From Viridibacterium sp047600765 (GTDB lineage: Bacteria; Pseudomonadota; Gammaproteobacteria; Burkholderiales; Rhodocyclaceae): a DNA stretch of 64,000 nt. The notes below the pieces were generated by a model. It saw only the letters and a list, made by a program, of their open reading frames with translations, was not told where the DNA came from and ran no database searches. Positions 9,175 to 18,059 of the stretch are shown here, one piece after another; the first letter of the stretch is position 1; every line of letters starts with the position of its first letter. Location: assembly GCA_047600765.1 (NCBI GenBank), contig JASGKF010000002.1, positions 868,001 through 932,000 of the forward strand, read 5' to 3'. Made by a program: the position numbers and the translations under genes.

Positions 9175-9498
9175 TCAGATGCGTGTGCAGGCCCAGTCTT
9201 TCAGGAAGGTGCGCTCGCAGCGGATGAAGCCCGCGATCATGTTGTAGTCGAAGCTGACCACGTACGAAGAGCCGCCTTGCTCGGGTTGGTAGTACAGATC
9301 GTTGCGCGACTCGCCGATGTCGGTCAGTGCAACGGGGAACATGCCGTGCTTGTTCTTGTACGCCAGCAGCTTGTCGATGACCGGCTGCGCTTTCTTGATG
9401 CCCTCTGCGGAGTCCGGTCTGGCCTTGTAGTCGATTGCACAGGCGGCCATCAGCAAGCAGATCAGGCCGGGCACGATGCAGCGGGTCAGCGGGGTCAT
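9175..9498 (-). CDS. Small putative lipoprotein, function unknown
   Basis: A 107-residue protein with an N-terminal hydrophobic segment ending in a lipobox (LMAAC), so it is probably lipid-anchored. The mature part begins with a helical region (AQPVIDKLLAYKNKHGMFP) like the segment after the helix in type II pseudopilins, with aromatic strands behind it, but no prepilin cleavage site. I do not recognise a family. It is convergent with cysA and stands alone. Confidence 0.6.
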   Translation of the reverse strand: MTPLTRCIVPGLICLLMAACAIDYKARPDSAEGIKKAQPVIDKLLAYKNKHGMFPVALTDIGESRNDLYYQPEQGGSSYVVSFDYNMIAGFIRCERTFLKDWACTRI

Positions 9499-9560
9499 GT
9501 GGCTTCCTTGTTAGTGGCGCGCAGCTTCAGGGCAGGGGTGCCAGCTGCATTGTGCCTGCG

Positions 9561-10298
9561 TCAGCGTATCTCTGTGCGGGCCGACATATCGGCGACCAGC
9601 AGCACGTTGGCGAAACCCGTGCCTTCACTCATGGGGATCTGGCGTACCGAAAAGCCGATCCGTTGCAGCAATCTGATCCATTCGGTCAGGGGGCGCCCCC
9701 ACAGTGGCAGCCATTTGCCACAGCGCATGAAGACCACGAGACGGTCAACCCATTGGCTCCAGCGAAACCTGAAGCCCTGATCGGCATCGCCTACACGCAA
9801 CAGCAAGCGTCCATTGCTCTGCTGCAAGGCATCCCGTGCCCGGCGCAGCACGTCTTCCTGCGCGGCGTGTGGAATGTAGTGCAGCACGTCGAGGATCAGC
9901 ACCAGGTCGGTTTCGGGAAAGGCTGTCTGGCAGATATCGCCGGCGACGATGGTGCCGGCCTTGCCGACAGCCTGTCGTGCGCTGGCTACGTCGCTGGCGT
10001 CGAGTTCCAGCCCGTTGAAGTGCAGGTAACGCGGCAGGCGCGGCACATCGTTGGGCAGGCCGTCAGGGTCGGCCCAGGCGGCGCAGAGCAGGGCTTCGAA
10101 GAGGGCCTTGCCGCAGCCCAGGTCGAGCACGCGTGCGCCATCCGGAATCAGCCCATGGCGCAGGATGCCGAAGAACACCGGGTCGCCGGCCAGCTTGCCG
10201 CGCGCCATGCCTTGCGCCCAGCCGCCGCCAGCCTTGCCCGGGGGGCGGTAGCGTGCTGCAGCACGGATGATCAGCGGATTGTTGTAGTGATTGGGCAT
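9561..10298 (-). CDS. Class I SAM-dependent methyltransferase
   Basis: A 245-residue protein with motif I ARVLDLGCGKALFEALL (glycine-rich SAM loop), an acidic residue after the second strand (FNGLELDAS), and motif IV DLVLILDVLHYIP, in the order of class I methyltransferases. The substrate is not evident. The N-terminus chosen (MPNHYNN) avoids running into the pit terminator; an upstream in-frame start at 10394 would overlap pit by 41 bases and lacks family-like sequence. It lies downstream of pit on the same strand. Confidence 0.75.
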   Translation of the reverse strand: MPNHYNNPLIIRAAARYRPPGKAGGGWAQGMARGKLAGDPVFFGILRHGLIPDGARVLDLGCGKALFEALLCAAWADPDGLPNDVPRLPRYLHFNGLELDASDVASARQAVGKAGTIVAGDICQTAFPETDLVLILDVLHYIPHAAQEDVLRRARDALQQSNGRLLLRVGDADQGFRFRWSQWVDRLVVFMRCGKWLPLWGRPLTEWIRLLQRIGFSVRQIPMSEGTGFANVLLVADMSARTEIR

Positions 10299-10326
10299 GA
10301 CATCGGAAGGCTGCTGCAGACAGAAC

Positions 10327-10350
10327 AAAGGGCCGGAGTGTCGGCCCTTT
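10327..10350 (-). terminator. Terminator-like hairpin downstream of pit
   Basis: AAAGGGCCG and its complement flank a six-base loop; on the minus strand the right arm ends in TTT then GTTCT. It sits directly after the pit stop and before the methyltransferase start. Confidence 0.6.
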
Positions 10351-10353
10351 GGG

Positions 10354-11358
10354 TTACAGAACGTGCTTGCCGATGTAGAAGGCAATGGCGGCAATCATCG
10401 CACTCGCCGGGATGGTCAGTACCCAGGCCCACACGATGCTGCCCGCCAGGCCCCAGCGCACCGACGAGAAGCGGTGTGCCGAACCCACGCCGACGATGGC
10501 GCCGGTGATGGTGTGCGTCGTGGAGACCGGGATGCCCAGCGCGGAAGCGAGGAACAGCGTGATCGCACCACCGGTTTCGGCACAGAAGCCACCGACCGGC
10601 TTGAGCTTGGTGATGCCCTGACCCATGGTCTTGACGATGCGCCAGCCACCGAACAGAGTGCCCAGTGCAATGGCGACGTAGCAGCTGATGATGACCCAGT
10701 CGGGAACCGGATCACCCTTTGCCGTGACGCCGGAAGCGATCAGCAGCAGCCAGATGATGCCGATGGTTTTCTGCGCGTCGTTGCCGCCGTGACCGAGGCT
10801 GTAGAGGCCTGCAGAAACGAGCTGCAAGCGACGGAACCAGCGGTCCACCTTCATCGGGGTCTTGCGTCGCAGTACCCAGGCCGTGATCAGCATGATCAGC
10901 GAGCCCAGCAACATGCCTAGTACCGGTGACACAACAATGAACAGCACCGTCTTGCCAATGCCCGCACCGACCAGTGGGCCGGGGCCTGTGCTGGCCAGCG
11001 TGGCACCGACGATGCCGCCGATGAGGGCGTGCGACGACGACGAAGGAATGCCGTAGAACCAGGTGATGAGGTTCCAGGCGATGGCGCCAATCAGTGCACC
11101 GAAGACGACGTAATGGTTGACAGCGGAGGGATCCACGATGCCCTTGCCCACGGTGGCCGCCACCTTGAGGTGGAAGATGCCCAGCGCGACGAAGTTGAAG
11201 AAGGCAGCGAAGGCCACGGCGTGCTGTGGCTTGAGCACCCCGGTCGAGACGACCGTGGCAATCGAGTTGGCGGCGTCGTGGAAGCCGTTGAGGAAATCGA
11301 AGATCAGCGCCAGAATCACCAGGCCGATGACGATTTCGAGACCGATGGACAGCTCCAT
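10354..11358 (-). CDS. pit: Inorganic phosphate transporter, PiT family
   Basis: A 334-residue membrane protein with the two inverted PiT signatures: GFHDAANSIATVV near residue 25 and GHGGNDAQKTIG in the second half, each within hydrophobic segments (about ten in total). PiT proteins import metal-phosphate complexes driven by the proton gradient. The gene starts three bases after the stop of the DUF47 gene, the usual DUF47-pit operon in which DUF47 protein modulates the transporter. Confidence 0.93.
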   Translation of the reverse strand: MELSIGLEIVIGLVILALIFDFLNGFHDAANSIATVVSTGVLKPQHAVAFAAFFNFVALGIFHLKVAATVGKGIVDPSAVNHYVVFGALIGAIAWNLITWFYGIPSSSSHALIGGIVGATLASTGPGPLVGAGIGKTVLFIVVSPVLGMLLGSLIMLITAWVLRRKTPMKVDRWFRRLQLVSAGLYSLGHGGNDAQKTIGIIWLLLIASGVTAKGDPVPDWVIISCYVAIALGTLFGGWRIVKTMGQGITKLKPVGGFCAETGGAITLFLASALGIPVSTTHTITGAIVGVGSAHRFSSVRWGLAGSIVWAWVLTIPASAMIAAIAFYIGKHVL

Positions 11359-11361
11359 TGC

Positions 11362-11989
11362 TTACGCGCTTTCCAGCACGATGGCTTCGATGTGTTTGGA
11401 GACGTCCTTGCAGCAATCGGTGATTTTTTCGAGCACCTGGTAGATGGCGGTCAGCTTGATGACCTTGAGCGCATCGGTCTCCTTGCGGAAGAGTTCGGAG
11501 ATGGCGCCGCGCATCAGGCGGTTGACTTCGCCTTCGATCTGGTCGATCTCGCGGCAGGTGCGCATGATGTCGGCAGCCGACTTCATGTCATCGAGCAGGG
11601 ACACCACGTGCTTGACGCGCTCGCAACAGGACAGCGACAGGGTCGCCATCTGGCGGGCTTCCGGCGTGTAGCGATCAACGTTGTAGAGCGTCACGGACTC
11701 GGCCACGTCCTGGATGGCGTTCAACGACGTCATCCAGTGACGAGATCAGAGCGTGGATCTCGTCGCGGTCGAACGGGGTGATGAAGGTACGGTGCAGCAG
11801 GGCGATGACTTCGTGGTTGATACCGTCGGCGCGCACTTCGCGCGAATCGATCGCCTCGATGTGATTGCGGGCGTCGCCATCGTCCGACATCAGGGCTTCG
11901 AGTTCCTTCGCGGCCAGCACCATCTGCTCGGCGTGAGCGTTGAAGAGTTCAAAAAAACGGCCCTCGCGGGGCATCAGACGTCCGAACAT
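11362..11989 (-). pseudogene. DUF47 family (PhoU-like) Pit-associated protein, apparent frameshift
   Basis: The N-terminal half (from the ATG at 11989: MFGRLMPREGRFFELFNAHAE) and C-terminal half (AIQDVAESVTLYN to the stop at 11362) of a normal roughly 208-residue DUF47 protein lie in different frames. They join at the conserved SSLDDV / AIQDVAE element: reading GACGTC then TTGAACGCC restores the family sequence if one base near 11725 is removed. DUF47 proteins are all-helical PhoU relatives partnering PiT transporters. The halves are otherwise intact and well conserved, so this is either a very recent mutation or a sequencing error. It is the first gene of the DUF47-pit pair. Confidence 0.8.
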
Positions 11990-12078
11990 TTTGATCGCCA
12001 GTTGAAAGAAATGCGGCGATTGTAATGTTTATGCAACGAGATCGGAAAAAGCCAGCAGCAGCGCGGCTTTGCGGCCGG

Positions 12079-12483
12079 TCAAAGACGCTGCAGGAGCAGC
12101 GGGCCGGCGATCAGCGCCCAGCAGACCAGCATCTGCACGACGGTCAGCAGCACGGCGGCGCTGCCCAGATCCTTGGCGCGGCCGGCCAGCGGATGGCGTT
12201 CGGTCGAGATGCGGTCCACCGTGGCTTCCACGGCCGAATTGAGCAGTTCGACGATCAGGACGAGCAGGGAGCTGGCAAACAGGATGGCCTGTTCTGCGCG
12301 TGAGACCGGCAGGAACCATAGCCCGACCAATGCGGGCAGCACCAGCAGCAGCTCCTGGCGGAACGCAGCCTCATGGCGCAGTGCGTGGCCCAGCCCCTGC
12401 AGCGAGTAGCGGCACGCGTTGAGGATGCGGGCCGGGCCGCCATGGCTCTTCATGCTGGAGGTCTGCGGATCGCCTGGGTTCAT
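12079..12483 (-). CDS. dgkA: Diacylglycerol kinase (prokaryotic DgkA type)
   Basis: A 134-residue, three-helix membrane kinase with the DgkA signature VELLNSAVEATVDRIS and the following HPLAGRAKDLGSAAVLL. DgkA phosphorylates diacylglycerol to phosphatidate, recycling lipid by-products of envelope synthesis. The ATG at 12483 overlaps the upstream gene's stop (ATGA), so translation is coupled; a second ATG ten codons later is possible. It is the last gene of the slyD-DUF5329-GNAT-dgkA run. Confidence 0.92.
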   Translation of the reverse strand: MNPGDPQTSSMKSHGGPARILNACRYSLQGLGHALRHEAAFRQELLLVLPALVGLWFLPVSRAEQAILFASSLLVLIVELLNSAVEATVDRISTERHPLAGRAKDLGSAAVLLTVVQMLVCWALIAGPLLLQRL

Positions 12484-13742
12484 TCTTTGGTCTTCTTGAA
12501 AGGATTGCGTTCCGGCGCATCGGCATGCTCGATGCCGAGCAGCACATGTTTGAGCAGCTTGTTCAGCACTGGCTGGCGATGGCGTACCAGTACGCCGAAA
12601 TCTTCGGGCTGGGCGCCCAGCGAGGCTTTGGGCTCCAGCGCCGTGCGGCCGTAGGAGATGCGTTTGCAGCCGAGGGCGATGGCATCCGCGATGCCGGCGT
12701 GCAGCAGGCGCAGGTAGATGGGCAGTTCGGCAGCGGCTTCGCGGTCGAAACCGATGTGGTAAGCAATCGACGTGTCGCCGTCGGCGAGCGAGACGAGAAA
12801 GCCCAACAGCTTGTCGCCACGCCACAGTCCGCTGCAACGCATGCGCGATCCGGCCATGCGCTGCAGGGCTGCAAAGTATTCCGGGCGCAGCTCGAAGGGG
12901 CGCAGACCGGCGTTGGCCTGAACGGATTTGTAGAGTTCGAAGACGCGTGCTTCGTGCGCGGCCAGATCCGTCATCGCTTCGATACGGCAGCCACCCTCGT
13001 CGATGGGCTTGAGGATGGCGTTGCGCGCGTTCGAGCGGTACTTGGAGGCGAGGCTGGCGAGGTAGTCGTCGTAGCTGCGCCAGGCCGGGTCGAGCTGCAG
13101 GACCATGTTCGGTTCTGTCTCGACGTAGCGATAGCTCAGCGTGGAGAGACGCTTCGCCTGATCAATCCAGTGCGAATGCAGATCCTTGACGATGACGAAA
13201 TGCGTCTTGCCGCGCAGGCGGTCTGCCTGTCGTACGCGGTACAGCACTTCGGCCACGCCGTGCCAGGCCAGTGCAGGGTCGATGTCCTGCGCAAATGCGA
13301 CGCCGTGCTGGCCGTAGCTGAGCAGGTTGCCGCAGACCAGCAGGCGCTGGGTCGCAGCAGCTTCGAGCTTGCGCAGGGGCTTCTTCCAGCCCGCAGCGTC
13401 GGACTCGCCACTGCGTGACTGCTTGAGCCCCACGTCGGCGAGCTGCATGTAGAGAGCGGCGACCGGTACGAGCTGGCCATCCTCTTCGGCATGGATGAGC
13501 GCATAGCGAGCGCTCATGGTGTGGGGTAGCACGCGTTCGAGCATCGCCAGATACTCGATCGACATGAAGATGCCCGCGTTCGCCGTCAGCGCGCGCCAGG
13601 CGTCGGCATTGAGCATGCTCACCGAGTCGGCAATCGCGTAGTGCAGATCGGCCGGGCCGCGCAGGCGTTTGCGTTCGCTGCGTCGCTGGCGCAGGGCTGC
13701 GCCTAGTTCGCGGGCCTTGGCGGGCAGCTTCAGCGCCTTCAT
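12480..13742 (-). CDS. FemAB/GNAT-like N-acyltransferase
   Basis: A 420-residue protein whose second half (about residues 240-400) has the BioF2-like/FemAB-type acetyltransferase pattern: YLASLASKYRSNARNAI, then GLRPFELRPEYFAALQRM, then AYHIGFDREAA and SYGRTALEPKASLG. Such proteins transfer acyl or aminoacyl groups in cell-envelope or polysaccharide synthesis. The exact reaction is unknown. The start at 13742 overlaps the upstream stop by ATGA, and the stop overlaps dgkA in the same way, which suggests a shared envelope role. Confidence 0.75.
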   Translation of the reverse strand: MKALKLPAKARELGAALRQRRSERKRLRGPADLHYAIADSVSMLNADAWRALTANAGIFMSIEYLAMLERVLPHTMSARYALIHAEEDGQLVPVAALYMQLADVGLKQSRSGESDAAGWKKPLRKLEAAATQRLLVCGNLLSYGQHGVAFAQDIDPALAWHGVAEVLYRVRQADRLRGKTHFVIVKDLHSHWIDQAKRLSTLSYRYVETEPNMVLQLDPAWRSYDDYLASLASKYRSNARNAILKPIDEGGCRIEAMTDLAAHEARVFELYKSVQANAGLRPFELRPEYFAALQRMAGSRMRCSGLWRGDKLLGFLVSLADGDTSIAYHIGFDREAAAELPIYLRLLHAGIADAIALGCKRISYGRTALEPKASLGAQPEDFGVLVRHRQPVLNKLLKHVLLGIEHADAPERNPFKKTKE

Positions 13743-14155
13743 TGCGCTGGTTTCGCCTTGCGGATCTTCACGAGCTCGGCACCCAGCCACGCGGCGCTCT
13801 CCAGCTCGGGCGCATCCTTGCACTTCACGTGGTAGGGCTTGCCGCTGGAACTGCTCTCGCTGCCAGCGAGCTTGATGAAGGACTCGCTATCCGTGAGCTT
13901 GCCCTTGTCGAGCAGGTAGCGGTACTTGCTATTCAGGTGATCCTTCGCCTGCGCAGAGGAGTACCAGCTACCGTTGCGGTTGAACTGGCAGCCGGAGCTG
14001 CCGAGGCGATCCAGCAGCTGCGCGATCTCCTGTGTCGTCACGGCGCTGGGGCCGGCCGCCAGCGCCCCGCTGCAGGCCAGCGCCGCGACACACGACAGTA
14101 CAAGCTTCCGGGGCGGGCTCAACGCGCGCTCAGTGGTGATGGCCGTGTTCGCCAT
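13739..14155 (-). CDS. DUF5329 family exported protein
   Basis: A 138-residue protein with a signal peptide (hydrophobic core LVLSCVAALACSGALAAG) and the DUF5329 pattern: a short region with a CQFNRNG element, WYSSAQAKDHLNSKYRYL, then SFIKLAGSESSSSGKPYHVKC. Function is unknown. Start choice is uncertain: the ATG at 14155 overlaps slyD by 26 bases, while a TTG at 14122 after the slyD stop would still leave the whole signal peptide. Confidence 0.7.
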   Translation of the reverse strand: MANTAITTERALSPPRKLVLSCVAALACSGALAAGPSAVTTQEIAQLLDRLGSSGCQFNRNGSWYSSAQAKDHLNSKYRYLLDKGKLTDSESFIKLAGSESSSSGKPYHVKCKDAPELESAAWLGAELVKIRKAKPAQ

Positions 14156-14600
14156 GCACGTGTTCGTGGGCGATTTCTTCCGCCGTGGCGGCACGCACAT
14201 CGGTCACCTTGACGGCAAAGCGCAGTGCCTGGCCGGCGAGCGGGTGGTTGCCATCGAGCAGCACGACCGGGCCCTTGATCTTGGTGACGAAGTAGTAGCG
14301 CGGCGTGCCATCCGGGCCCGGACGCTGCACCTGGCCGCCGACCTTGATGCCGGCCGGGAACTCGGTTTTCGGCATGGTGGTTACGAGTGCCTCGTCACGC
14401 TCGCCGAAGGCTTCTTCGACCGACAGATCGACGGTCGTCGCAAAACCGGTTTCTTGCCCCTCGAGTGCGGTTTCAACTTTGGGGAAGAGATTGTCATAGC
14501 CACCGTGCAGGTACGATGTGCTGCCTTCTTCCATGAGCTGGCCTGCGGGCGAGCTCAGTTTGAAGCGCAGGGTGACGGCGGTGTCTTTCTGGATTTTCAT
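14130..14600 (-). CDS. slyD: FKBP-type peptidyl-prolyl isomerase, SlyD-like
   Basis: A 156-residue SlyD/FkpA-like protein: an FKBP domain interrupted by the insert-in-flap chaperone domain, with the GYDNLFPKVETALEGQETG region characteristic of the FKBP lobe, and a short histidine-rich tail (HEHVHGEHGHHH) that may bind nickel or other metals as in SlyD. It isomerises proline peptide bonds and acts as a chaperone in the cytoplasm. The ATG at 14600 matches the family N-terminus (MKIQKDTAVTL). It begins 47 bases after the nitrate reductase gene and leads a four-gene coupled run. Confidence 0.88.
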   Translation of the reverse strand: MKIQKDTAVTLRFKLSSPAGQLMEEGSTSYLHGGYDNLFPKVETALEGQETGFATTVDLSVEEAFGERDEALVTTMPKTEFPAGIKVGGQVQRPGPDGTPRYYFVTKIKGPVVLLDGNHPLAGQALRFAVKVTDVRAATAEEIAHEHVHGEHGHHH

Positions 14601-14647
14601 TGTCTGGAAGCGGGTGCAGAGAAGAAGGGCGTCATTCTCTCCCAATT

Positions 14648-17398
14648 TCACGAGGATGCGGCGAGGCGCTTGAGTTCCGGCAGGCAGGACCCGCAATTGG
14701 TACCGCACTTCAGGCGGGCCTGTACCTGTTCCAGCGATTCACCCGCGGCGAGGCCTGCACGGATGTCGTTTTCGGCGACGTCGAAGCAGCTGCAGATGAT
14801 CTTGCCGCGCGCGACCTCACCGCCCGGGGCGTCGGCCAGCGGGGCAAGCAACCATTTGCGCGCGTCATCCGCCGGTGTACCGGCTTCCATCATGTTCTGC
14901 AGCCAGCCTGCGGCACGTGTTTCGCCGGTCAGGCGTACGGCGACGAGCTGGTTGCCTGCAATGCGTGCGCGCTTGGTCACGTCCTGACGGGTGTCGCGGT
15001 ATGACAGACAGGACTGGTCGTCGGCGAGGGACAGCTGGGCGTCGAGTGCGGCCTGTGCGGCGGGGCTCAGCGGATCGGTCTGCGCCTTGAGTACCACCAC
15101 GGGTGTGTCGCGGCCGGTGAGCGTGAGGCTGGCCTGCTTCATGTCCTGGAGCTGTCCGCGCATGGCTTCGAGCACGTCGAGGGCGTTCTCGCCGGGGCTG
15201 ATGCGGCGCATGGCGACCAGCGGCTTGGCTTCGCTGAACTTCTCGATCTGTACCGAGCTGTGTTTGAGTTCGGGCTGCTTGGAATACGGGTCGAAGTTCT
15301 TCAACGTCAGCGCGTTGACGCCCAGTCCGCTCATAGCGTTGCTGCCCCAGTGCATGGGCAGGAAGGCCTGGCCGGCACGTACGCTCTGGCTTTCCAGCGC
15401 GCGTACGATGACTTCGCCACGGCGGCTCTTCACGCGCACCGTGTCGCCATTCTTGATGCCGCGCCGCTGCATGTCGGCACGATTGAGGTGCACCATCGGC
15501 TCGCCTTCGTGCGCGTAGAGACGGGCGACCGTGCCGGTGCGGCTCATGCCGTGCCACTGGTCGCGCAGGCGGCCCGTGGTGAGGTGGATGGGGTAGCGCG
15601 CGTCGGTTTTCTCGGCGGTCTCGGCATGCTCGGTTGCCACGAAGCGGGCCTTGCCGTTTTCGGTTGCGAAGTGACCATCCTCGTACAGACGCAGCCGGCC
15701 GTGCGGTGCGCCTTCGATGAAAGGCCATTGCTGCGGACCGTCTTCCTCGAGCATCCAGTATGACAAACCGGTTATGTCGAGATCGCGGCCACGCGTGCTC
15801 TCGCGGTGTTCGTTCCAGACCTCTTCCGCCCTCTGGTAAGGGAACAATGCGTCGGTGTGCGGGTTGCCGAGCCGCTGTCCCAGGCGGCGCGCGAAGTCGC
15901 TGGCGATGTACCAGTCCGGGCGTGCTTCACCCGGCGCCGGCACGGCGGGCATTACGCGGCTGATGCGGCGTTCGGAATTGGTGACCGTGCCGTCCTTCTC
16001 GCCCCAGCCGGCGGCGGGCAGCAGCAGGTCGGCATAGCGCGCCGTTTCGGTGTTGGCATAGGCTTCCTGCACGACGACGAATTCGCAGGTCTCCAGCGCC
16101 TTGCGCACCAGGGTCTGGTCCGGCATTGACTGCGCGGGGTTGGTGCAGGCAATCCACACCGCCTTGACCTTGCCTGCGGCCATCGCGTCGAACAGCTCGA
16201 CGGCCGACAGCCCGGGTTGTTCCGGCACGGACGGGATGCCCCACAGGCGTGCGACTTCGGCACGGTGTTCTGCGTTGGCAAGATCACGATGGGCCGACAG
16301 CAGGTTGGCCATGCCGCCGACTTCGCGGCCACCCATGGCATTCGGTTGCCCGGTCAGCGAGAAGGGGCCGGCACCGGGCTTGCCGATCTGTGCCGTGGCG
16401 AGGTGCAGGTTGATGAGGGCGGCGTTGTTGTGTGTGCCGTGCGTCAACTGGTTGAGGCCCATGCAGTACATCGACAGGGTGGCCTTGCTGGCGTCGCCCG
16501 CGTGGGCAAACCATTCGGCTGCGCGCTCGATGTCTTTGGCATCGAGTCCGCAGATGCCCGCAGCCATCGCTGGCGTGTATTCACGAACGAGCTTCTTGAG
16601 CTTGTCGAAGCCTTCGGTGTGCGCGGCGATGTAGTCGGGCTTGATCCAGTCTTCCCACAGCATCACGTGCAGCATCGCGTTGTAGAGCGCGATGTCGGTG
16701 CCCGGCAGCAGGGCCAGATGCAGGTCGGCCTGCTCGGCGGTGTCGGTGCGGCGTGGGTCGACGACGATCATCTTCATCGCCGGGTTGGCACGGCGGGCGT
16801 CTTCGATGCGACGGAACAGGATGGGATGCGCGAAGGCGGCATTGCTGCCGGCGAGGAACAGGCAGTCGGTGAAGCGCAGATCGTCGTAACAGGCGGGTGG
16901 CGAGTCGGCGCCGAGCGAAAGCTTGTAACCCGCGGCAGCGCTGCTCATGCACAGGCGCGAATTGGTATCCATGTTGTTGGTGCCGATCAAGCCCTTGGCG
17001 AGCTTGTTGAAGACGTAGTAGTCCTCGGTGAGCAACTGGCCGGAGGCGTAGATGGCGACGGCGTCGGGGCCGTGTTCGCGGATGATCGCGGCGAACTTGT
17101 CGGCGGCGGTGTCGAGCGCGGTGTTCCAGTCGGTGCGCTGGCGTGTAGAGCTGCGATCTGTGCGCAGCTCCGGGTAGAGCGCGCGTACGGCCAGCGATTC
17201 GGGCGTGGCCGTGAGGTGCAGGGTGCTGCCCTTGGTGCACAGCCGGCCGTAGTTGGCGGGGTGATCGGGGTCGCCGCGCACGCCGGTGATTTGCTGGCCG
17301 TCGTGTTCGATGATGACGCCGCAACCGACGCCGCAGTAACAACAGGTGGAACGGGTTTCGTGGGGGTGCGACGAATCGGCGGGATGGATGGGAATCAT
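14648..17398 (-). CDS. nasA: Nitrate reductase, NasA type with C-terminal [2Fe-2S] BFD domain
   Basis: A 916-residue molybdopterin enzyme. N-terminal 4Fe-4S ligands are C19, C22, C26 and C54, followed by the conserved Lys of CTKG; the probable Mo ligand is C150 in SRLCMSSAAAGYK, the NasA/NapA type. A molydopterin-dinucleotide-binding domain ends near residue 700. The tail has a bacterioferritin-associated-ferredoxin-like domain with CSC and CGTNCGSC (about 855-905), as in Klebsiella-type NasA. It reduces nitrate to nitrite in the cytoplasm; no Tat signal is present. Electrons for NasA usually come from NasC or a ferredoxin, neither of which is nearby. The gene lies last in the molybdoenzyme cluster. 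Confidence 0.85.
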   Translation of the reverse strand: MIPIHPADSSHPHETRSTCCYCGVGCGVIIEHDGQQITGVRGDPDHPANYGRLCTKGSTLHLTATPESLAVRALYPELRTDRSSTRQRTDWNTALDTAADKFAAIIREHGPDAVAIYASGQLLTEDYYVFNKLAKGLIGTNNMDTNSRLCMSSAAAGYKLSLGADSPPACYDDLRFTDCLFLAGSNAAFAHPILFRRIEDARRANPAMKMIVVDPRRTDTAEQADLHLALLPGTDIALYNAMLHVMLWEDWIKPDYIAAHTEGFDKLKKLVREYTPAMAAGICGLDAKDIERAAEWFAHAGDASKATLSMYCMGLNQLTHGTHNNAALINLHLATAQIGKPGAGPFSLTGQPNAMGGREVGGMANLLSAHRDLANAEHRAEVARLWGIPSVPEQPGLSAVELFDAMAAGKVKAVWIACTNPAQSMPDQTLVRKALETCEFVVVQEAYANTETARYADLLLPAAGWGEKDGTVTNSERRISRVMPAVPAPGEARPDWYIASDFARRLGQRLGNPHTDALFPYQRAEEVWNEHRESTRGRDLDITGLSYWMLEEDGPQQWPFIEGAPHGRLRLYEDGHFATENGKARFVATEHAETAEKTDARYPIHLTTGRLRDQWHGMSRTGTVARLYAHEGEPMVHLNRADMQRRGIKNGDTVRVKSRRGEVIVRALESQSVRAGQAFLPMHWGSNAMSGLGVNALTLKNFDPYSKQPELKHSSVQIEKFSEAKPLVAMRRISPGENALDVLEAMRGQLQDMKQASLTLTGRDTPVVVLKAQTDPLSPAAQAALDAQLSLADDQSCLSYRDTRQDVTKRARIAGNQLVAVRLTGETRAAGWLQNMMEAGTPADDARKWLLAPLADAPGGEVARGKIICSCFDVAENDIRAGLAAGESLEQVQARLKCGTNCGSCLPELKRLAASS

Positions 17399-17404
17399 GG
17401 ACCT

Positions 17405-17457
17405 TGCAACAGAAGCTGCAGGATTGCCGTCACGGCAAGCGCCTGCTGATTGTTGCA
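17405..17457. promoter_or_regulatory. Long nested inverted repeat just upstream of nasA
   Basis: Three nested arms form one imperfect palindrome: TGCAACA/TGTTGCA outside, a 7-bp pair with one mismatch in the middle, and TTGCCG/CGGCAA around a three-base tip. It starts seven bases before the nasA start, so it would fold in the leader RNA. The inner TTGCCG-N3-CGGCAA unit also occurs at 22475-22489 before the other molybdoenzyme gene. It may be an RNA regulatory element or a protein site. Confidence 0.5.
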
Positions 17458-17529
17458 GTGTAGCAATTGCACGCGTTGGCCGCGTGCGGCGAACCTGGCT
17501 CAGTCCGCCATCAAGCTACCGGTGCCGGG

Positions 17530-17910
17530 TCAATGCGTCGCGCCCACCTCGGGCGACATGGTGTTCGGCACCCAGTCCCACCACTCGTGCTGGCCTTCGG
17601 CCGTGTCTTCGCGCGTGCGGTAGATGTTCCAGGTGACGAGGTAGGTGGGGTTCATGATGTCCACACCACTGGCAGCGTGGCGGTAGTGGCCGGCAGGGGC
17701 CTTGAACCAGGCGTCGAGATTGGGCGGCAGGATGAACTCGGCCGCCTTGGCGTCCGGGTCGCTGTGGCGCAGGCTGACCGTGATGCCCATCTCGGCATCG
17801 ACCTTGACCACTTCACCCGCGAACTGCGATTGCTTGAGCAACTCGCCGCTGCGGTCGTAGTAGGACAGGCCGATGAGGCAGGTCTTGCGGATGAGATCGG
17901 TCAGTTGCAT
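17530..17910 (-). CDS. Hypothetical protein in the molybdoenzyme cluster
   Basis: A 126-residue soluble protein that I do not recognise. It opens with LTDLIRKTCLIGLSYYDRSGELLKQSQFAGEVVKVD, which reads as a small beta-barrel-like domain (an SH3-like fold is a guess), and ends with a tryptophan-rich segment (TWNIYRTREDTAEGQHEWWDW). No signal peptide or cofactor motif is present. It lies between the DmsBC-like fusion and nasA on the same strand, so a role linked to one of them is likely by position only. Confidence 0.6.
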   Translation of the reverse strand: MQLTDLIRKTCLIGLSYYDRSGELLKQSQFAGEVVKVDAEMGITVSLRHSDPDAKAAEFILPPNLDAWFKAPAGHYRHAASGVDIMNPTYLVTWNIYRTREDTAEGQHEWWDWVPNTMSPEVGATH

Positions 17911-17944
17911 GGTGAAATTCCTGATGACGGCGACGCAAAGAAAG

Positions 17945-17976
17945 CCGGGCGAAGCGGGGATAGGTGCCCCGCCCGG
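17945..17976 (-). terminator. Hairpin after the DmsBC-like gene
   Basis: CCGGGCG at 17945-17951 pairs with CGCCCGG at 17970-17976, with GGG/CCC inside and an asymmetric internal loop; on the minus strand it runs into CTTTCTTTG. It lies in the 149-base gap before the 126-residue gene and may stop or slow part of the transcripts. Confidence 0.4.
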
Positions 17977-18059
17977 TGCCGAAGTTCTGGCCCTCTGTGT
18001 GGCCTTTTTGCTATGCGTCTCCGCTCCTCTGCGGCGTTTCTTTTTTCAATCAGTACAAA

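Noticed and set aside
9435..11781. Plus-strand frames opposite the methyltransferase, pit and DUF47 genes
   Set aside because: No family match, low-complexity composition, no ribosome sites; the minus-strand genes explain the region.
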